Source: Sipunculus nudus
Taxonomy: Eukaryota; Annelida; Sipuncula; Golfingiida; Sipunculidae
Length of the DNA: 64,000 nucleotides
Direction: 5' to 3'
NCBI GenBank assembly: GCA_026874595.1
Contig: CM049314.1
Coordinates: 72,926,300-72,990,299 of the forward strand
This document shows positions 58,809 through 64,000 of the stretch, piece by piece; positions within the stretch are counted from its first letter, which is position 1, and the number at the start of each line of letters is the position of its first letter. The notes below the pieces were generated by a model. It was given only the letters and a program-made list of their open reading frames with translations, was not told where the DNA came from and did no database searches. The position numbers and the translations under genes are program-made.

Positions 58809-61800
58809 GTATAAAATAGCGTCACGTGTTAACTAAAATAACATGCGCAAAGTCATTTTAATTAATCCTGCCCCTTTACTCACGCTGTAGTGTGAAAAAG
58901 TTTCCATTCTTTGTTTTTTTTTCAATGTTCATGATGAAGTCTGAAAAAAATGTGAAATGTCTGTAATCACTAAATCAGTCGGTCCGCCGGTCCTCCTTGT
59001 CATATTCAGTGAGCTTTGGTGTGTTTATCACACCCATGCCATCTATCTGATTTACTTGATCCTTACAAACGTTGATTATATTAATGTTATATTTATCCTG
59101 AAAAACTGTAGACTGTACCATGACTGAGACGGGCTCCGACTTGGTTGAGCATGCTACTAAAGAAAAATCATCTCCAGTGCAAGCCTGAACAAGGGTCATA
59201 CATAAGGAAAAGAGAAAACAAATATGAACTGTTTAGATGAGTAGGGGCTGAATAACTGCATTCAATGCGGCAATATCCAGGATCCTGGATACCGCCGCAT
59301 AAAAAGCTTCATAGTGAACTGGAGACCTTAAAAACCCTTGTTGGAAAAAAAAAAAAATTGTGTAAAATCAAATATTGCAAAGGAAATTTTAAGTAATCAA
59401 AGGAAGACATAGTATCATATCTGAATGACGGGTATATCTAACACCCGGAGATCTCCGGCCGGAGATCAAAATAAACCCGGAGATCGCGATATCTTAATTA
59501 ATAAGGCAGCAATAAGTATTAAACGTTCCCCTTGACATTTCTAAATGACATCCGCATCGAATATGATACTTAATTTGCAAGTGCACAAAGTATTTATTCA
59601 GTTATCCACAGAAACCTCACCCGGAGACGACCCGGAGATCGTCCGGAGACGGCCATCTTGCCAGGACGATCTCCGGGTCGTCTCTGGGTGAGGTTTCCGT
59701 GGATAACTGAATAAATACTTTGTGCACTTGCAAATTAAGTATCATATTCGATGCGGATGTCATTTAGAAATGTCAAGGGGAACGTTTAATACTTATTGCT
59801 GCCTTATTAATTAAGATATCGCGATCTCCGGGTTTATTTTGATCTCCGGCCGGAGATCTCCGGGTTTTAGATACACCCCTGAATGACCAAGAAATTCGGC
59901 TAAATATTATGTTTTTGTATATAAACAAGACTAATTTTTAAAACTTTGCAAACCTGGCGCTTGAAACTCTCTCAGTATCTGAAGCAATGAACTGCGTGAC
60001 CTTTGCTAGCGCTCGCTGAGCCAACAGGACCCGTTACCACTGGTTACACAGGCGGCTGCCGGCCAGCCCAGGCTGGGGGAAACCAGAGCTGACATTATTC
60101 CCCATGTATCACTGTTTATTAGGACAACATACAACATATATTCTTCTAATCAACATTTAAATTGGACAAACACTGTCTAAGTGGTATGTGATATGCGTAT
60201 TTGATAAGAATATCTTGATTTCATCACGAATACTACGAAATATAAGAATTAAATTGTCTTGTGGAATGTCTCCAGTTTCCTCAAATCATCTTCTAGGGCT
60301 CTCGCACAGCCTAGTGTAGTAAGAGTACAAAGGAGCTAGGACAAGGATGAAGTGCTACTATGACATGGTTTGCACACCCCAAGGCAGGGTACAAACCATG
60401 CCATAGGTTAATAAATTAATGGAGAGGATGTATAAGCCAGTTCTCAGCTGATTGATTGCATACTCTTCTTTGCCAGTACCATATTTTTCTACTAGCAAAA
60501 CCTGAAAATCATCAGAAAATTTCTACTCTGCTAGCAGGAAATTTGAACCCTGCGCACTTTTAGAAGTTTAGCTTCCCTGGGCCTGACAGTTGCTACTAAA
60601 ATTGGGACAATCACAAGGTGGCGAATATGATGCTTCATTCTCCATACAGAAGATTAATCATGAATGTCAAGGATAAACACAACATATCTTGACTCTGCAC
60701 TGGAGGTTGATGGAGGGAATGACATTTTATGCAGGGAGAACCCAGGGAAATCCCCCCACTAGACAAGTTTGTTTTTACCTTGCAACTTGATATTGAAACC
60801 TACCTGATCCAGTCCTTAATCTTTAAAGGACCTAACAATGTTAAAGTGGTATGTTTTGCTACCAAATGATAAAGATATGTTTGTAATCTAATATCTGACA
60901 CTTTTTAGCCAGGGTAATTGGAAAGTGTCCAGTTTTCAAACACCTTATACTAGGGCTCTCTCACAGTGTAGGGAAATGAAACATTGGGAGAGAACACGGA
61001 AGCTAGGGCTAGTACCAGTATATAAGCCTATAAACTCTCTCCTCTAGTTTAATAGTCTGTGACATGGTCTGTACCCTCCCCTCGGGTGCAAACCATGCCA
61101 TGGTAATACTTAAGTTGCTATTAGTTTGGCCTGGATAATTAACTATGAAGAAAACATCAAATCATAATATATAAACTTTTATTAAATAATAGGTCAAATT
61201 TGCTCCCTCTGAGTTCATGCTCCATCAACCTCTTATGACACTGAGACTAGTTTATCATAGCCAGAATATCTGATACCAGCCCAGCAAGGAATGCCCAGAG
61301 CCAGTGCTGTTACATTTCATTTGACTGACAGCTAACCTGCCCAGCAACCATGCGATGTGTCGGGCTTGTCTTTCTGAGCCTATGGTCTGTACAAGCATGG
61401 TTTAGGCCAGTTGGCTGTCAGTCAAAACGAAAATCCATACATGGTCTAGGCCAGTTAGCTGTCAGTCAAAACAAAATATAACAACAGTGGCTCTGGACAC
61501 TCCTCGCTGGGCTAGTCATCATTTTGAAAAAGTTGCTGAGCCCTTCTTTCTGAATTTACAGATATCGGAAAACAAAATGAAGGCATTCAATATTGGGACT
61601 ATGAATGTCTCGAAAAAGGGACTTTCCAAACGAGAGCAGGAAGAGCTTAAAAAGAAGGTGAGTTTCAGTGAGAGTTTGATTATTGAATAATCGGTCATAA
61701 ATTGTATAGGGCATATTTATAAGCTAGCCCAAACTTTTTTTATCTGAATGTGGCAAATTCCAATCATAGTCGAATTTGACTGTACCTGGATTGAGCATTT

Positions 61801-62547
61801 AACACTGAATACCGCCTGTCCAGTTTCTCATGTAAATAGAGGAGAAAAACCTATGGCTGCCACAGCCAGAAGCCCATTTATGCAGGCAAGCTTGATTCAG
61901 CCAGATAATCATTACCATTGTCATATATGACCATCCCAACTATATAAGCTTATGTAGGCTAAGAACTCTATGTGATCATTGAACAAGTATTGACCTAATT
62001 TCCATAAAGTAAAATAACGTTAGATTCTTCTTACTCATTTAACTCCCAGTTAATTCTACACAACAGACAATATACATTTATTCTTTTGTCTCTTTAAATT
62101 AATCCCACCTTGCAAAGGCAGTTGTATTATAATTTATATCTTATTGCTTGAAATCAAGTGACAGTTATGAATAAAGCACTAAACAGGATTGCTTGAATAT
62201 TTTGTGACAGGATTCTAAAACAGGATTGCTTGAATATTTTGTGACCCAACTTTGTGATATATGTGAAAACCTATTAAATTATTAATAGGTGATCTTAAAA
62301 ATATTATAATATTTGATTATTCTTTAGTGATGATGACTTTGCACAATAATTTAAAACTGATTTTCTTAAATATTTAAATCACTTGGTTAATTTTAATGTA
62401 ATGTACTCTGTTAATTAATTTTCCAGCAAGATGAGGCTGAGGCAGCAGAGCTGTATAAGGAGTTTGCCGCTTCGTTTGAAGAAACGAGCAAACTCCAGAA
62501 ATCCTGGGTCAAAGGTGGCATCGTCAACCCGGAAAAGAAAGACAAAG
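58746..62547 (+). CDS. U2SURP (SR140), U2 snRNP-associated splicing factor, first exons
   Basis: Three exons, 58746-58808, 61562-61657 and 62427-62547, join with agreeing phases and GT-AG ends. They encode MADKKASWLSKGDSLRPGSK, then ENKMKAFNIGTMNVSKK, LSKREQEELKKK, and a segment with ELYKEFAASFEE and WVKGGIVN. This parallels the vertebrate SR140 N-terminus (ENKLKAFSIGKM, LSKKEQEELKKK, EIYEEFLAAFEG, FVRGGVVN), so the identity is firm. The protein is a nuclear U2 snRNP-associated factor; its RRM, SURP and CID domains would lie in exons beyond the window. The 5' end is shorter than in vertebrates. The first intron is 2.75 kb and repeat-laden. Confidence 0.93.
58975..59182 (-). other. Possible terminal exon on the minus strand
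   Basis: A pyrimidine-rich TTTTCTCTTTTCC followed by TTGTTCAG, then an open frame of about 69 codons to TGA (ACTGDDFSLVACSTKSEP to YDKEDRRTD) with fair coding character. It lies in U2SURP intron 1, antisense. No further exons were found on this strand nearby. It could be a nested gene, a processed fragment or chance. Confidence 0.25.
59430..59878. mobile_element. 449-bp foldback element with 9-bp target duplication
   Basis: Nearly perfect inverted repeat: arms of about 215 bp (59430-59648 and 59662-59878) separated by a loop of about 19 bases. Termini are GGGTATATCTAA and TTAGATACACCC. The 9-bp CTGAATGAC flanks it exactly (59421-59429 and 59879-59887). The arms contain repeated CCGGAGATC and GGAGACGACC phrases and internal palindromes (GATCTCCGGCCGGAGATC). 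A 9-bp duplication suggests a Mutator-type transposase in trans. It lies in intron 1 of U2SURP, so its transcript would fold into a long hairpin. Confidence 0.93.
59888..61561 (+). other. Rest of U2SURP intron 1
   Basis: Holds a GC-richer repeat-like patch at about 60000-60110 and two related segments (60292-60402 and 60952-61104). Each of these starts TAGGGCTCTC and ends in a CATGGTTTGCAC-type and CAAACCATGCCA hairpin. A two-copy direct repeat of GGCCAGTTGGCTGTCAGTCA lies at 61405-61470, with an inverted match near 61318. No exon supported on the plus strand. Confidence 0.5.
61562..61657 (+). CDS. U2SURP exon 2
   Basis: Acceptor TGAATTTACAG, donor AAGGTGAGT. 32 codons carrying the conserved ENKMKAF and LSKREQEELKKK segments. 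In and out in phase 0. Confidence 0.93.
62427..62547 (+). CDS. U2SURP exon 3
   Basis: Acceptor ATTTTCCAG, donor AAAGGTAAT. Encodes QDEAEAAELYKEFAASFEET and SWVKGGIVNPEKKDK. Exit phase 1. Confidence 0.92.
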
Positions 62548-62629
62548 GTAATTATCTTTAACGTAAAGAACTCCGCTTTAGATAAATGCAATTTATATTA
62601 TGATGATGCATTATTCAAAACTTGACAAA

Positions 62630-62707
62630 CTTCATTTGAAGAAACAAGAAAACAACAGGACTCCTGGATCAAAGGTGAAGGGGTCAACCTGGACAGGAGA
62701 GAGAAAG
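62630..62707 (+). pseudogene. Duplicated 3' half of U2SURP exon 3
   Basis: About 160 bp after the matching part of exon 3. It encodes SFEETRKQQDSWIKGEGVNL and more without a stop, ending in GAAAG then GTAACC, so the donor and exit phase 1 are kept. No acceptor precedes it, and only 82 nt separate it from the exon 3 donor, too little for a normal intron. Use of its donor with the exon 3 acceptor would include in-frame stops (TAA soon after 62547). Confidence 0.75.
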
Positions 62708-64000
62708 GTAACCATCATCCAAAGTGCAGAACTGTCCCCAGAGTGTCTTTTACACATTGTTCAAGTTTTTCCGTAATATTTGTATTACTTAAACCATTGT
62801 CCTGGGACCACTTGACTTGTACTCATTCTGAAAGCTAAAAGGATTCTATGATATAATGTATGATTTCTTAGGAGATTGTCAAAACTGGTTATATTTTAAA
62901 GATTACAAAACAAATATGAGTTTTATCATATACTTTTATATTTAACTTTAAATCAATATTTCTCAGACATTTATGGTTCAAAGCATAAAGTGTTCATTAC
63001 CAGCATGTATTCAGTTGTAAACTTGTTTATTGCTTTAAAATCAATGTCTCAGAAGAAATGCTCAAGTGAAGTGGAAATGGGCGACAATAGGTCCATTAAG
63101 GGGAAATTTTCTGGCGAGGTAAACTCCTGACAGAGAAAATTCTGATTAATACAGGAAAGATCAAATAAAATCAACAACATCGCCATTCATGGGGAGGGAA
63201 TGGGGGTTTCTGAAATGCATATTTTTTTTATTTTTGTCTCACGTCAGTGGAAAGCCTTTTAATTATAGTTAAAAATTATTCTTTTCAATTCAGTCTTAAA
63301 TTACCTAACAAAATCACTACAAAAGTTAGTACCTCAAATGAAGAAGGGCATATAGGGAAGGGTGGCAGGTTTACCCATATTTCAAAATGATGTCCAAAAG
63401 TCTTCTGTATCTTCTGCTGGCATGATGGAATAAAAGAATTTTTCTTGAGATGCTTGGAATCAGTCAAAAATGTTAAAAGTCTAGGCAAAATGCACTTGCA
63501 CAAAAAAACTCCAAAAGTTTCCATTCAATATACCAAAATGTTGAGTATTTCCTGTGGTTGATGTATAAGTAAATGTGTCCCAAAGCAGTTGTTTGTAAAA
63601 TGTTATGGAAAACCTGAAACAATGCTATCACACGCTTGGGAGACAGTTCCAAGGCATTTATGTAAAAAAGTTGCTTTGCATATTACCTTATGATGATGCG
63701 TTAAAACGTGACAAAAATCCCTGCAGTATTCTCAGTCACCAGATCATCTCAAACTGGCGAACATTGAATGCTTTAGAAATAGACACCACATTTTGAAATC
63801 GACACTTAAGGTTACCCCTAATCATGTGATGGATGATGGTCTCACAACCATACAATCTTAAAACAAAATATATATATATGTAATGGTGATCCTAATTGCC
63901 ACTTAAATTCAATAGATCAGCAGTTTCTTCCTAATAGTCAGTGTAATTTCATCATAATTTGTCCATAATTTTTTGAGTAACTCACAAACAGAGAAACTAG
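62708..64000 (+). other. U2SURP intron 3, incomplete
   Basis: AT-rich, no exon recognised up to the window end. The next U2SURP exon must lie to the right. The minus-strand frame 63285-63524 and the plus-strand frame 63605-63796 show no domain. Confidence 0.5.

Overview
The window looks like nuclear DNA of a marine invertebrate, most likely a mollusc and probably a bivalve. It is AT-rich, full of dinucleotide microsatellites and short dispersed elements, has GT-AG introns, and carries secreted cysteine-rich proteins of a kind I associate with mollusc genomes. The species call is inference; the eukaryotic nature is plain from the spliced genes.

Layout. (1) 1-28 kb is an old tandem segmental duplication built around a secreted PAN/apple-like gene. 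One copy is intact (24326-25213). Two larger copies are broken (8268-9166 and 18108-18582) and three fragments remain (8018, 18808, 25573). Flanking DNA is duplicated too: 2591-5130 pairs with 15060-18107, 8708-14720 with 18112-24050, and 40-1010 with 27180-27860. A Mutator-like element with a perfect 9-bp target duplication sits at 6071-6949. (2) 28.5-31.86 kb is a minisatellite of about 26 bp per unit, with higher-order structure and a short inverted end. (3) 32-41 kb has no gene I can support, only SINE-like repeats and microsatellites. (4) 41.9-51.4 kb is a plus-strand gene of seven coding exons for a secreted basic proprotein of about 556 aa with three furin-type sites; I do not recognise the family. 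Its introns hold a hAT element with a perfect 8-bp target duplication, a non-LTR retrotransposon tail and several short repeats. (5) 51.4-58.7 kb is repeat-rich: a pogo/Tc1-like element, a minus-strand sequence that fits a hammerhead ribozyme, a perfect-length 8 x 46-bp array and long C/G tracts. (6) From 58746 to the window end lie the first three coding exons of the U2 snRNP-associated factor U2SURP/SR140. Its first intron carries a 449-bp near-perfect foldback element with a 9-bp target duplication.

The genes do not form a pathway. Two encode secreted proteins of the lineage-specific type and one is a housekeeping splicing factor. The most notable items are the hammerhead ribozyme candidate, the two foldback elements with 9-bp target duplications, the unrecognised proprotein gene with a competing splice acceptor, the tandem PAN-like gene family, and the duplicated half-exon in U2SURP.
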